A stretch of 64,000 bases of DNA from Alteriqipengyuania_B sp035481675. Its GTDB lineage: Bacteria > Pseudomonadota > Alphaproteobacteria > Sphingomonadales > Sphingomonadaceae. Each line of letters begins with the position of its first letter. The first letter of the stretch is position 1. Both the position numbers and the translations under genes were made by a program. The stretch is taken from assembly GCF_035481675.1 (NCBI RefSeq), contig NZ_JAYJJW010000001.1, forward strand, positions 1,798,001 through 1,862,000, given 5' to 3'. Of the stretch, positions 54,116-63,339 are shown piece after piece. The notes beneath the pieces were generated by a model. That model worked only from the letters and a program-made list of their open reading frames with translations. It made no database searches and was not told the origin of the DNA.

Positions 54116-54802
54116 ATGCCCAAACTGATCCTCGTCCGCCATGGCCAGAGCGAATGGAACCTCGCCAACCGTTTCACCGGCTGGTGGGATGTCGACCTGA
54201 CCGACAAGGGCGTGGAAGAGGCGAAGGCCGCCGGGCGCCTGCTCGCGGAAAAGGGCGTGCTGCCGACCTGCGCTTTCACATCGCTGCAGACGCGCGCGAT
54301 CAAGACGCTGAACCTGGCGCTGGAAGAATGCGACCGGCTGTGGATTCCCGTGACGCGCGACTGGCACCTGAACGAGCGGCACTATGGCGGGCTGACGGGG
54401 CTAAACAAGCAGGAAACCCGCGACAGGCACGGCGACGAGCAGGTCCATATCTGGCGCCGCAGCTTCGACGTGCCGCCGCCGGAAATGGAGGCGGGCAGCG
54501 AGTTCGATTTGTCGGGCGACCCGCGTTACGCCGGGATTGAGGTGCCGCGTACGGAAAGCCTGAAGCTGACCATCGAACGCGTGCTGCCCTATTGGCAGGA
54601 CCATATCCTCCCGGTGCTGGAAAGCGGCGAGACGGTGATCATCTCTGCTCACGGCAATTCGCTGCGCGCGCTGGTGAAGCACCTGTCCGATATTTCGGAC
54701 GACGACATCACCGGGCTGGAAATTCCGACCGGTCAGCCGATCGTTTACGATTTCGACGCAGGAATGCAGCCCGGCGAACGCTATTACCTCAAGGATAGCT
54801 GA
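54116..54802 (+). CDS. gpmA: 2,3-bisphosphoglycerate-dependent phosphoglycerate mutase
   Basis: A glycolytic enzyme of 228 residues. The phosphohistidine motif LVRHGQSEWN is at residues 6-15, followed by NRFTGWWDVDLTDKG. NERHYGGLTGLNKQET and the second catalytic histidine in ISAHGNSLRALVKHL complete the site. Length matches the cofactor-dependent form. It may share a transcript with purE, 21 bases downstream. Confidence 0.96.
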   Translation: MPKLILVRHGQSEWNLANRFTGWWDVDLTDKGVEEAKAAGRLLAEKGVLPTCAFTSLQTRAIKTLNLALEECDRLWIPVTRDWHLNERHYGGLTGLNKQETRDRHGDEQVHIWRRSFDVPPPEMEAGSEFDLSGDPRYAGIEVPRTESLKLTIERVLPYWQDHILPVLESGETVIISAHGNSLRALVKHLSDISDDDITGLEIPTGQPIVYDFDAGMQPGERYYLKDS

Positions 54803-54823
54803 GAGGGCCGAAGGGGGACGCAC

Positions 54824-55312
54824 GTGAACAGCAAGGTCGCCATCGTGATGGGCAGCCAGTCGGACTGGCCGACCATGGAATGCGCCGCGAAGGTGCTGGA
54901 AGAACTGGGCGTCGAGCACGAGGCGCGGATCGTTTCGGCCCATCGCACGCCGGACCGGATGGTCGAATTCGCCAAGGGGGCCGAGGCCGATGGGATCGCC
55001 GTCATCATCGCCGGGGCAGGCGGCGCGGCACATTTGCCGGGCATGATCGCCGCCATGACGCACTTGCCGGTGCTGGGCGTGCCGGTGCAGTCGAAAGCCT
55101 TGTCCGGGATGGATAGCCTGCTCTCCATCGTCCAGATGCCCGCCGGCGTCCCCACCGGGACGCTCGCCATCGGCGAAGCGGGGGCGACCAATGCCGGCCT
55201 GCTGGCTGCATCCATCGTCGCCTTGCAGGACGAAGGCCTGTCGCAGCGGCTGAAGGACTGGCGCCAGGCGCGCAGCAACGCCGTGAGCGAAAGGCCCGAA
55301 AACCGATGCTGA
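54824..55312 (+). CDS. purE: N5-carboxyaminoimidazole ribonucleotide mutase
   Basis: Moves carbon dioxide from N5-CAIR to CAIR in purine synthesis. The 162-residue class I enzyme has IVMGSQSDWPTM, the catalytic SAHRTPDRM, and GAGGAAHLPGM. GTG 54824 follows AGGGGGA. Its end overlaps the purK start by seven bases, giving the classical purE-purK pair. Confidence 0.96.
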   Translation: MNSKVAIVMGSQSDWPTMECAAKVLEELGVEHEARIVSAHRTPDRMVEFAKGAEADGIAVIIAGAGGAAHLPGMIAAMTHLPVLGVPVQSKALSGMDSLLSIVQMPAGVPTGTLAIGEAGATNAGLLAASIVALQDEGLSQRLKDWRQARSNAVSERPENRC

Positions 55313-56361
55313 AACCCGGCGCCACGATCGGCATCCTGGGCGGCGGCCAGCTCGGCCGGATGATGGCGGTCGCCGCCGCGCAGCTCGGCTATCGCTGCAT
55401 CGGCTATGCGCCCGAAGGCGACAACGTGGCCGCCGAAGTCTCGGCCGATTTCTTCACCAACCGCTGGGACGATACCGCCGCGCTCGCGGCCTTCGCCAAG
55501 TCGTGCGACGCCGTGACGTGGGAGTTCGAGAACGTGCCGCTTGCCGCGGTCGAGGCAATCCCGGCAGCCATGCTCGCGCCGGCGAAGATCGCGCTGGAAA
55601 AGGCGCAGGACCGGTTCCACGAGAAGAACTTCATCCGCGACCTGGGCGGCAAGACGGCGGCCTTCGCGCGGGTCGATTCGCCCTTCGACCTCGAAAGCGC
55701 GCTCGACCGGCTGGGCGCGCCCGGCATCCTGAAGACGCGGCGCGAGGGGTATGATGGCAAGGGCCAGTGGCGCCTCAACTCCGCCCGCGACGCCGACGGG
55801 CTGCGCCTGCCCGAACAGCAGCTGATCTACGAGGAATTCATCGAGTTCAGCGCCGAATTCTCCGTCATCTTGGTGCGCGGGCGGGATGGCGAGACGAAAT
55901 TCTGGGATTCGCCCCTCAACGTCCACCAGGGCGGCATCTTGCGCACCTCCACCGTGCCTGCCCCCGCCGACCTGTCCGGCCAGATCGAGCAGGCCCGCAA
56001 GCTGGCATCCGAAGCCGCCGACGCGCTCAATTACGTCGGCGTGCTGACGTGCGAATTCTTTGCCACCGGCGCCGGACCGATCTTCAACGAAATGGCGCCC
56101 CGCGTGCACAATTCGGGCCACTGGACGATAGAGGGCGCGGTCACCAGCCAGTTCGAAAACCATATCCGCGCGGTTGCCGGCATGCCGCTGGGCGACACAT
56201 CGCTGCGCGCGCTTAGGGTGACGATGGAAAACCTCATCGGCGACGATATCAGGCGCATCGACGCCATCCGCGCCGAACCCGCCGCGCACCTGCACCTCTA
56301 CGGCAAGAACCGCGCCGCCGAAGGGCGCAAGATGGGCCACGTGACCCGGCTGGAAGGGTGA
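55306..56361 (+). CDS. purK: N5-carboxyaminoimidazole ribonucleotide synthase
   Basis: An ATP-grasp ligase of 351 residues that makes N5-CAIR from AIR, bicarbonate and ATP. It opens with IGILGGGQLGRMMAVAA. It has the VTWEFENVPLAAVEAI segment, the ATP-grasp lysine region LKTRREGYDGKGQW, and EMAPRVHNSGHWTIEGA near the metal site. The stop TGA overlaps the folA ATG by one base. Confidence 0.96.
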   Translation: MLKPGATIGILGGGQLGRMMAVAAAQLGYRCIGYAPEGDNVAAEVSADFFTNRWDDTAALAAFAKSCDAVTWEFENVPLAAVEAIPAAMLAPAKIALEKAQDRFHEKNFIRDLGGKTAAFARVDSPFDLESALDRLGAPGILKTRREGYDGKGQWRLNSARDADGLRLPEQQLIYEEFIEFSAEFSVILVRGRDGETKFWDSPLNVHQGGILRTSTVPAPADLSGQIEQARKLASEAADALNYVGVLTCEFFATGAGPIFNEMAPRVHNSGHWTIEGAVTSQFENHIRAVAGMPLGDTSLRALRVTMENLIGDDIRRIDAIRAEPAAHLHLYGKNRAAEGRKMGHVTRLEG

Positions 56362-56864
56362 TGCGCGCCGGCGGCAGGACAGGGCCGAAGCTGACCTGCA
56401 TCGTCGCCCGCGCGGCTGACGGGACCATCGGCCACGACAACGCGATGCCGTGGCACATCCCCGCCGACTTGCGCCGCTTCAAGGCGCTGACCATGGGCGC
56501 GCCGATGATCATGGGGCGCAAGACCTTCGACAGCCTGCCCGGCATCTTGCCCGGTCGCCGCCACATCGTGCTGACCCGCGACACCGACTGGGAAGCGGAA
56601 GAGGCCGACGTGGTGCATTCGGTGGAAGAAGCGCTCGCCGCGGTGCACGGCCCGCGCGCCTCCATCATCGGCGGGGCGGAAATCTTCGCGCTGTTCCTGC
56701 CTCTGGCCGACCGGGTCGAGATCACCGAGGTGCACGAGCATTACGGCGGCGACGCACAGATGCCTTTCCCCGGCGACGACTTCACGCTGACCATGCGCGA
56801 AGACCACCCGGCCACCGACAAGACGCCCGCCTACAGCTTCATCACGCTGGAGCGCAGCTCTTGA
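56361..56864 (+). CDS. folA: Dihydrofolate reductase
   Basis: A 167-residue reductase that yields tetrahydrofolate. Typical parts are DNAMPWHIPADLRRFK with the substrate-binding acidic residue, GRKTFDSLPGILPGRRHIVL, and IIGGAEIFALFLPLADRVEI. The ATG at 56361 shares a base with the purK stop. The stop overlaps the TTG start of ribF (TTGA). thyA, often beside folA, is not here. Confidence 0.95.
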   Translation: MRAGGRTGPKLTCIVARAADGTIGHDNAMPWHIPADLRRFKALTMGAPMIMGRKTFDSLPGILPGRRHIVLTRDTDWEAEEADVVHSVEEALAAVHGPRASIIGGAEIFALFLPLADRVEITEVHEHYGGDAQMPFPGDDFTLTMREDHPATDKTPAYSFITLERSS

Positions 56865-57793
56865 GCGCGACGCGGCTGGAGCATACCGAGCCTGCCCCCG
56901 AAGACTTGCGCGGCGGCATCGTCGCGCTCGGCAATTTCGACGGGTTCCATCGCGGGCACCAAGCCGTAGCGGGCGAGGCGATTGCGTGGGCAAAGGCTGA
57001 AGGCCGTCCGGCCATCGTCGCCACGTTCGATCCGCACCCGGTGCGGCACTTCCGCCCCGACACGCCGCCCTTCCGCCTCACGACGCTGGACCAGCGGCAG
57101 GAGCTGTTCGGCGCGGCAGGCGCGGATGCGATGCTGGTGTTCAATTTCGGGGCCGAGCTGGCCGCGACATCGCCCGACGATTTCGTCGCGCTGCTGGTGG
57201 AACGCTTCGGCGCGCACGGCGTGGTAACGGGCGCGGACTTCACCTTCGGCAAGGGCGCGGCGGGATCGGTCGCCACGCTGGCCGCGCATCCCGGCATCGA
57301 GGCCCGCGTGGTCGAGGCGGTGAATGCAGGCGAGGAAATCGTCTCCTCCAGCCGAATCCGCGAGGCGCTGAAGGCGGGCGACCCGCAGGAAGCCGCGCGG
57401 CTGATGACCCGCCCCTTGGCCATTCGCGGCATCGTGCAGCACGGCGACAAGGTGGGCCGCACCATCGGCTATCCCACCGCCAACCTCCCGCTCGACCATT
57501 ACCTGCGCCCGAGATACGGCATCTACGCCGTCACCGCCTCGATCGTCGGGGAGCCGGGGGACCGGCTGTTGAAAGGCGCGGCGAACCTCGGCATCCGGCC
57601 GCAATTCGATCCGCCCAAGGAATTGCTGGAGCCATTCTTCTTCGATTTCGACGAGGACCTCTACGGCCGCGAGATCGAGGTCGCGCTACACCATTTCATC
57701 CGCCCTGAAGCGAAGTTCGACGGGCTGGATGCGCTCACTGCGCAAATGGCGCGCGATTGCGACGAGGCGCGGCGGCTCCTCGCCCACTACTAA
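56861..57793 (+). CDS. ribF: Bifunctional riboflavin kinase/FAD synthetase
   Basis: A 310-residue enzyme that makes FMN and FAD. The N-terminal FAD synthetase has ALGNFDGFHRGHQ, FDPHPVRHF and VTGADFTFGKGAAG, followed by SSSRIREAL. The C-terminal riboflavin kinase has HGDKVGRTIGYPTANLPL. The start is TTG 56861, coupled to the folA stop; the frame further upstream lies inside folA. ribF-ileS-lspA follows the order known from Escherichia coli. Confidence 0.94.
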   Translation: MSATRLEHTEPAPEDLRGGIVALGNFDGFHRGHQAVAGEAIAWAKAEGRPAIVATFDPHPVRHFRPDTPPFRLTTLDQRQELFGAAGADAMLVFNFGAELAATSPDDFVALLVERFGAHGVVTGADFTFGKGAAGSVATLAAHPGIEARVVEAVNAGEEIVSSSRIREALKAGDPQEAARLMTRPLAIRGIVQHGDKVGRTIGYPTANLPLDHYLRPRYGIYAVTASIVGEPGDRLLKGAANLGIRPQFDPPKELLEPFFFDFDEDLYGREIEVALHHFIRPEAKFDGLDALTAQMARDCDEARRLLAHY

Positions 57794-57836
57794 CGGCTTT
57801 ATCCGCAGCCCCGTTTGCCCTAACGCGCGGCGCATC

Positions 57837-60800
57837 ATGAGCGACGACAGCACCCAAAAAGACTACAGGGAAACCGTCTTCCTGCCGAAGACCGATTTTC
57901 CCATGAAGGCCGGCCTGCCGCAGAAGGAGCCGGGCATCCTGGCGCGCTGGAAAGAAGAGGGGCTGTACGAAAAGCTGCGCGATGCGCGGCAGGGTCGCGA
58001 AAAGTTCATCCTCCACGACGGCCCGCCTTACGCCAATGGCGACATGCACATCGGCCACGCGCTGAACCACGTGCTGAAGGACATGGTGGTGCGCACGCAG
58101 AGCCTGGCCGGCAAGAATGCGCCGTACGTTCCCGGCTGGGATTGCCACGGCCTGCCGATCGAATGGAAGGTGGAGGAACTCTACCGCAAGAAGAAGCGGA
58201 GCAAGAAGGACGTTCCGGCCAAGGAATTCCGCGCCGAATGCCGCGAATATGCGCAGCACTGGGTGGATGTGCAGCGCGAACAGCTGAAGCGGCTGGGCAT
58301 CGGCGGGCGCTGGGACAAGCCCTACCTCACCATGCGGCCCGAGGCCGAAGCGCAGATCGTGCGCGAGCTGCACAAGTTCGCCGAAACCGGCCAGCTCTAT
58401 CGCGGCGCGAAACCGGTGATGTGGAGCCCGGTGGAAGAAACCGCGCTGGCCGATGCCGAGGTCGAATACCAGGACCTGACCGACAGCCCGCAGATCGACG
58501 TGGCTTTCGAGATCGTGGAATCGCCGATCCCGGAACTGGTCGGCGCGCATGCGGTAATCTGGACGACGACGCCGTGGACGATTCCGGTGAACCAGGCTTT
58601 GGCCTATGGGCCTGATGTTGACTATGTACTCGCTGTTCGAAGCCAGATTGGGTTTTCAGGTAGCGAAAACCAGTTTGATTTGAGCCAAAATGCTGGCGAA
58701 GCAGCAGTCGAGGGACCTTCGGACGGCGTAGCTGCCTACTTCGACGACATGGATGCAAAGCTGGCGAATGGTTTAGTCGCCACCGGCCTCGCGGAACTCC
58801 CTGACCGAATCCTTGTTGCGAAGGGCCTACTTCCCGCGCTCAATAAGCGCTTGGCTGAACGGATTTCGGCTTACGATTGGTCGGTCGACGGTTTGGAGGG
58901 CGTGGATATTGATTACATGGAGTCGGATTTAGCTATCAAAGGCTCCGACCTCGCCGAAACCATCGTTCGTCACCCGATGCACCATCTCGGCGGGTTCTAT
59001 GCGAAGCCGCGCCCCATGCTGGCGGGCGATTTCGTCACCACCGACAGCGGCACCGGCATCGTCCACATGGCCCCCGACCATGGCGAGGACGATTTCGAGC
59101 TATGCCGCGCCAACGGGATCGACCCGGTCTTCGCGGTCATGTCCGACGGGCGTTATCGCGACGACTGGCTGTGGCTGGGAGCCAATGACCTTAACGAGAA
59201 TGGCGACGAGCGTCGCCGCAGCGTCATCAACAAGCCGTTCAACGCGCCCGACGGTCCGATCTGCTCCGACCTTCGCGAAGTGGGCGCCTTGCTGAGCGCG
59301 TCGGCCGATTACGCGCATTCCTACCCGCATTCGTGGCGATCCAAGGCCAAGGTCATCTACCGCTGCACGCCGCAATGGTTCATCGCCATCGACGAGGCGA
59401 AGGAACACCTCGGCGGCAAGACGCTGCGCGGCACCGCGATGCAGGCCATCGCCGACACGCGCTTCGTGCCGGAAAAGGGCCGTCGGCGCCTCTCCAGCAT
59501 GGTCGAGAGCCGCCCAGACTGGCTTATCAGCCGCCAGCGCGCATGGGGCGTGCCGATCGCGCTGTTCGTCCACCGCGAAAGCGGCGAGCTGCTGGTCGAT
59601 GCGGAGGTCAACGCCCGGATCCAGGATGCCATTGCATCCGGTACCGTCGATGCCTGGGAAGAAGGCCGCGCGGCCGAATTTCTCGGCCCTGACCGCGACG
59701 CGCAAGATTACGAGATGGTCGGCGACATCCTCGACGTCTGGTTCGACAGCGGCTCCACCCATGCCTTCGTGCTGGAATCGGACGAGTGGCCCGAACTGCG
59801 CAGTCCCGCCGATCTCTACCTCGAAGGCAGCGACCAGCATCGCGGCTGGTTCCAGTCCTCCCTGCTCGAAAGCTGCGGCACCCGCGGCCGCGCGCCTTAC
59901 GACGCGTTGCTGACCCACGGCTTCACCATGGACCCCAAGGGCATGAAAATGTCCAAGAGCCTCGGCAACACGGTCGATCCGCTCAAGGTCATGGAGCAAT
60001 ACGGCGCGGACATCATCCGCCTGTGGGCGCTCAGCGTCGATTACACCGAAGACCACCGCATCGGCGACGAGATCCTGAAAGGCGTCGGCGACCAGTACCG
60101 TCGCCTGCGCAACACGTTCCGCTACCTCCTCGGCGCGCTCGACGGCTTCGAGGAAAGCGAGCGGGTGGACGTGGCCGAAATGCCGGAGCTGGAGCGGTAC
60201 GTGCTCGGCCTGCTGGGCGACGTGGACGAAGCGCTGCGCCGCGCGACGGACGAGTTCGACTTCAACCTCTACGTCCGCACGCTGGTCGATTTCTGCAACG
60301 AGGACCTGAGCGCCTTTTTCTTCGATATCCGCAAGGACCGGCTCTATTGCGATGCCCCCGGCAGCCTAGAACGGCGCGCCTACCGCACCGCGCTCGACAC
60401 GCTGTTCCACGCGCTTGTCCGCTACGCCGCACCGGTGCTGGTCTTCACGGCAGAGGAAGTCTGGGGCACCCGCTTCCCCGATGCGAGCAGCGTTCACCTG
60501 CTGGAATGGCCGGAAGTGCCGGCAACCGACATCGACGGCGCGCGCTGGACCGCCCTCCGCGACCTGCGTGAGCAGGTCATGGAAGCCATCGAGCCCTTGC
60601 GGCGGGAAAAGACCATCCGTTCCGGCCTCGAAGCCGATGTCGCCGTGCCCGCGTCCGCCGTGCCGGAAGGCTTCGCCGATGCGCAGCTGGCAGAGCTGTT
60701 CATCACCGCGTCAGTCACCCGCCACGATAGCGACGAAGTGACTGTCACCCGCTCCACCGACCACAAGTGCGGCCGTTGCTGGCGCCTGTTGCCCGAGGTT

Positions 60801-60848
60801 TCGGAAGACGGCGCACTGTGCGATCGCTGCGCGGAGGTGGTGGCATGA
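57837..60848 (+). CDS. ileS: Isoleucine-tRNA ligase
   Basis: A class I synthetase of 1003 residues. The HIGH motif is PPYANGDMHIGHALNH (about 60-75), the editing domain has WTTTPWTIPVNQAL, and KMSKS is in MKMSKSLGN (about 703-711). The C-terminal zinc site is CGRCW and CDRC (about 978-998). Between DYVLAV and HPMHHLGG there are 111 residues where, from memory, E. coli IleS has about 42. This part is of lower GC and is reported separately. The protein is therefore about 60-70 residues longer than usual. The ATG at 57837 lies 43 bases after ribF. The stop overlaps lspA (ATGA). Confidence 0.95.
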   Translation: MSDDSTQKDYRETVFLPKTDFPMKAGLPQKEPGILARWKEEGLYEKLRDARQGREKFILHDGPPYANGDMHIGHALNHVLKDMVVRTQSLAGKNAPYVPGWDCHGLPIEWKVEELYRKKKRSKKDVPAKEFRAECREYAQHWVDVQREQLKRLGIGGRWDKPYLTMRPEAEAQIVRELHKFAETGQLYRGAKPVMWSPVEETALADAEVEYQDLTDSPQIDVAFEIVESPIPELVGAHAVIWTTTPWTIPVNQALAYGPDVDYVLAVRSQIGFSGSENQFDLSQNAGEAAVEGPSDGVAAYFDDMDAKLANGLVATGLAELPDRILVAKGLLPALNKRLAERISAYDWSVDGLEGVDIDYMESDLAIKGSDLAETIVRHPMHHLGGFYAKPRPMLAGDFVTTDSGTGIVHMAPDHGEDDFELCRANGIDPVFAVMSDGRYRDDWLWLGANDLNENGDERRRSVINKPFNAPDGPICSDLREVGALLSASADYAHSYPHSWRSKAKVIYRCTPQWFIAIDEAKEHLGGKTLRGTAMQAIADTRFVPEKGRRRLSSMVESRPDWLISRQRAWGVPIALFVHRESGELLVDAEVNARIQDAIASGTVDAWEEGRAAEFLGPDRDAQDYEMVGDILDVWFDSGSTHAFVLESDEWPELRSPADLYLEGSDQHRGWFQSSLLESCGTRGRAPYDALLTHGFTMDPKGMKMSKSLGNTVDPLKVMEQYGADIIRLWALSVDYTEDHRIGDEILKGVGDQYRRLRNTFRYLLGALDGFEESERVDVAEMPELERYVLGLLGDVDEALRRATDEFDFNLYVRTLVDFCNEDLSAFFFDIRKDRLYCDAPGSLERRAYRTALDTLFHALVRYAAPVLVFTAEEVWGTRFPDASSVHLLEWPEVPATDIDGARWTALRDLREQVMEAIEPLRREKTIRSGLEADVAVPASAVPEGFADAQLAELFITASVTRHDSDEVTVTRSTDHKCGRCWRLLPEVSEDGALCDRCAEVVA
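58605..58975 (+). other. Low-GC insertion segment within ileS
   Basis: Bases 58621-58980 count to about 54% GC by hand (43% in the first 60), against about 67% in lines on either side (58321, 59041). Codons TTA, TTG, ATT, GTT and ACT are frequent here and rare around it. The reading frame is open and the segment encodes part of the editing (CP1) domain plus an extra block of about 55-70 residues. Confidence 0.65.
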
Positions 60849-61387
60849 GCGGTCTCGTCACGCGCAACCGGATGATCGGGTTCGCCATCGCGGCGGTGAT
60901 CTTCGTGGTCGACCAGTGGCTGAAATGGCTGGTCGACGGCCCGCTCGGCCTCAAGCGCATCGGCGACCAGCTGGAGCTGATCCCCTTCTTCGATTTCACC
61001 CGGGTCCACAATTACGGCGTGTCGATGGGCATGCTGCAGGCGGATTCGCCGGAAATGCGCTGGGGTCTCGTCGCCGTGACCGCAGCCATCGCCGTCGCCG
61101 TTGCCGTCTACATGTTCTTCCAGCGCCGCTTCATCGACATCCTGCCGCTTGCGCTCGTCCTCGGCGGCGCGCTCGGCAATATCGTCGACCGCTTCCGCTG
61201 GGGCTACGTGCTCGACTACGCCGACTTCCACATCGGCACGTTCCGCCCCTTCCTGATTTTTAACCTGGCCGATGCGGCCATCACCATCGGCGTCGTCATC
61301 CTGCTTGCCACCAGCCTGTTCATGGGCGAGAAGCCGGACGACGACGCGGCGGAGGCCAATGATGCCTCCCCCAAGGAGACGACATGA
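60845..61387 (+). CDS. lspA: Lipoprotein signal peptidase (signal peptidase II)
   Basis: A 180-residue aspartic protease of the inner membrane with four segments. The conserved HNYGVSMGML, LGNIVDRFRWGYVLDYADF and FNLADAAITIGVV hold the two catalytic aspartates (NIVD and NLAD). The C-terminal tail is acidic. ATG 60845 overlaps the ileS stop; its stop overlaps the next lipoprotein gene. It would process the several lipoproteins encoded in this window. Confidence 0.95.
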   Translation: MSGLVTRNRMIGFAIAAVIFVVDQWLKWLVDGPLGLKRIGDQLELIPFFDFTRVHNYGVSMGMLQADSPEMRWGLVAVTAAIAVAVAVYMFFQRRFIDILPLALVLGGALGNIVDRFRWGYVLDYADFHIGTFRPFLIFNLADAAITIGVVILLATSLFMGEKPDDDAAEANDASPKETT

Positions 61388-61800
61388 CCAACCGTACCCT
61401 CGCCCTCGCCCTGATCGCCGCCGGCAGCACCGCGCTGGCCGCATGCGGCAGCACCGACGTGCTGGGCCGCGACCGGCCGGACGAATTCGCCGTGCAGCGC
61501 CAGGCGCCGCTGGTGGTCCCGCCCGACTTCAATCTCGAACCGCCCGCACCCGGCGCCCCGCGCCCGGCGGAAGGCACCGCCTCGCAGCAGGCGCTCGAGG
61601 CCCTGTTCGGCGGCCCCGCCCCGCGCAGCGACGCGGAAACCGGCGCCCTGAACGAAGCAGGCCGTGCGATGCCGGGTATCCGCAGCGCCGTGGGCGACGA
61701 GGAAACGAACACGGTCGCCAAGGGCGCCGTCACCCGCGATATCATCGCCGCACCCGCCGGTGCCGGCGCCGAAGCGCAGGCGATCATCCCGGGCGCCTGA
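61384..61800 (+). CDS. DUF3035-type lipoprotein
   Basis: A 138-residue protein with lipoprotein signal ending TALAAC, acylated at Cys21. The mature part is Pro/Ala-rich with VVPPDFNLEPPAPGAPRP near its start, as in the DUF3035 family that in Alphaproteobacteria lies beside lspA. No enzymatic motif. Its ATG overlaps the lspA stop (ATGA), the last gene of the long purE-to-DUF3035 chain. Function unknown, outer-membrane attachment likely. Confidence 0.82.
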   Translation: MTNRTLALALIAAGSTALAACGSTDVLGRDRPDEFAVQRQAPLVVPPDFNLEPPAPGAPRPAEGTASQQALEALFGGPAPRSDAETGALNEAGRAMPGIRSAVGDEETNTVAKGAVTRDIIAAPAGAGAEAQAIIPGA

Positions 61801-61844
61801 GCGCCTCTGCAATCGGCTCCGGAACAGGCTTTGCGCTGAGCGCC

Positions 61845-61862
61845 CGCGGGATCAATCCCGCG
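61845..61862. terminator. Possible bidirectional stem between convergent genes
   Basis: CGCGGGA (61845-61851) pairs with TCCCGCG (61856-61862) around a TCAA loop. There is no T run on either side, so termination is weakly supported. The stem overlaps the end of the ABC permease gene. Confidence 0.3.
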
Positions 61863-63339
61863 TCGGGCGCAGGCGGTCCATCAGCACTTTCAGCGTCGGC
61901 TTCTGCCCCTGGGCCAGCAGGCTGGCGCGGAACAGGCGGCCGAGAAGGATGAACTCCAACGCGGTGAAGGCGGCCAGCAGCAGGCCGACGGCCGCCATTT
62001 CCCACATCGGTATCCCGGTGCCCAGCCGCGCCAGCACCGCGAAGGGCGTCCACAGCGGGATCCACGTCAGCAGCCGCTCGACGAAGCCGCCGCCGCCCAT
62101 CACCGTCGCCTGCAGCAGGTAGAAGACGGGCAGCATCAGCGCGAGCATCACCGGCATGAAGAAGCCCTGCGCCTCGCTCATCGTGTCGCACATCGCCCCG
62201 ATGGCGAGCAGGATGATCGAGATCATGATGTAGCCGACGACGAAGAAATAGATCATCGCCAGCACGACGGAGGGCGAGGTCAGCGGGGCCAGCGCTGGCC
62301 GGATCATGTCGGCGATGGCCCCTTGCGTGAAGAACACGGCCACGGCGGCACAGGCGACCCACACCGCCACCATCGACAGGCCGATGGCGACCGTGCCGAT
62401 CAGTTTGCCATACATCAGCTCGTCCGCTCGGACGCAGGCGAGGACCGATTCGATCAGCTTGTTGGAGCGTTCCTCCACGCTGCTCTGCAGCATCCAGCTG
62501 CCGGAGAGCAGCAGGCTCATCAGGAGGACATAGGAAAGGCCGAGCGGGATGATCGAGCGGACCAGCACCGCCTCGCGCGCGCCGCCACCGGGCTTCGGCG
62601 TGGTCACGGCGATGGCCGGTGCGGCCTGCTGGATCAGGCCAGCGGTATCGGCGGACACGCCCTGCTGCGCGAGCAGGCGATTGCGAAGGTCGGTGGTCAG
62701 TTCGTCCTGCAACGTGGTGACGAAATCGGTGCGCGGGCGCTCGTTCGACCACAAGCGCACCTGCGGGTTCTGCGCGTAGTCCTCGCCCAGCAGGACGACG
62801 ATGTCGGCGCCTTGGCTATCGTCTTCCGCGCCCAGCAGCGCATCGACTTCGCGCTGGAAGTCCTCCCGGCTCGCGCCGGTCAGGGCCGCCGGGGGATCGA
62901 CGAAGGCGAAGTCGCGTTCGGGCGGGTCGTAAGACGGCGTGTCTTCCGCCTTCACGCGGTCGAGGGCGGCAATCGCGCCTTCCACCCCACCCGCATCGCG
63001 GAAGGCGGCTACGTCGGCATCGGTGTACCAGCGGTCGGCGCTGGCCCACGGGGCATCCGGCGCTGCATCCTGCAAATCGAAGCGTTGCGCATGCCGGGCA
63101 AGCGAGCGCAGCACCTGCCGGTCGTAATCGCGCCCGAACCGCTCCTCCACCGCAGCCGCCGCCGCACCGCCGGACCGGTCGACGAACATCACGCGCGACG
63201 CTTCATCGTCGTCCAGCGCCCGGCCGATGACAGGGCCGAGCAGCAGGGCGACGGGGATCAGCAGCAACGTCAGCCAGAAGCTGCGCATCGTGGCGATCTG
63301 GCGGAATTCGCGCTTGGCGACGAGCAGGATGTTGGTCAT
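61852..63339 (-). CDS. ABC-2 type transporter permease (NatB-like)
   Basis: A 495-residue inner-membrane permease. One segment near the N-terminus (residues 21-42) precedes a periplasmic domain of about 200 residues. Five to six segments are clustered from about 265 to the end. SIIPLGLSYVLLMSLLLSGSWML and SVEERSNKLIESVLACV are typical of the NatB/YhaP-type Na+ efflux group. Its ATG overlaps the ATPase stop (ATGA), so the two form one exporter. The substrate could be sodium or another small compound; this cannot be decided. Confidence 0.88.
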   Translation of the reverse strand: MTNILLVAKREFRQIATMRSFWLTLLLIPVALLLGPVIGRALDDDEASRVMFVDRSGGAAAAAVEERFGRDYDRQVLRSLARHAQRFDLQDAAPDAPWASADRWYTDADVAAFRDAGGVEGAIAALDRVKAEDTPSYDPPERDFAFVDPPAALTGASREDFQREVDALLGAEDDSQGADIVVLLGEDYAQNPQVRLWSNERPRTDFVTTLQDELTTDLRNRLLAQQGVSADTAGLIQQAAPAIAVTTPKPGGGAREAVLVRSIIPLGLSYVLLMSLLLSGSWMLQSSVEERSNKLIESVLACVRADELMYGKLIGTVAIGLSMVAVWVACAAVAVFFTQGAIADMIRPALAPLTSPSVVLAMIYFFVVGYIMISIILLAIGAMCDTMSEAQGFFMPVMLALMLPVFYLLQATVMGGGGFVERLLTWIPLWTPFAVLARLGTGIPMWEMAAVGLLLAAFTALEFILLGRLFRASLLAQGQKPTLKVLMDRLRPTRD

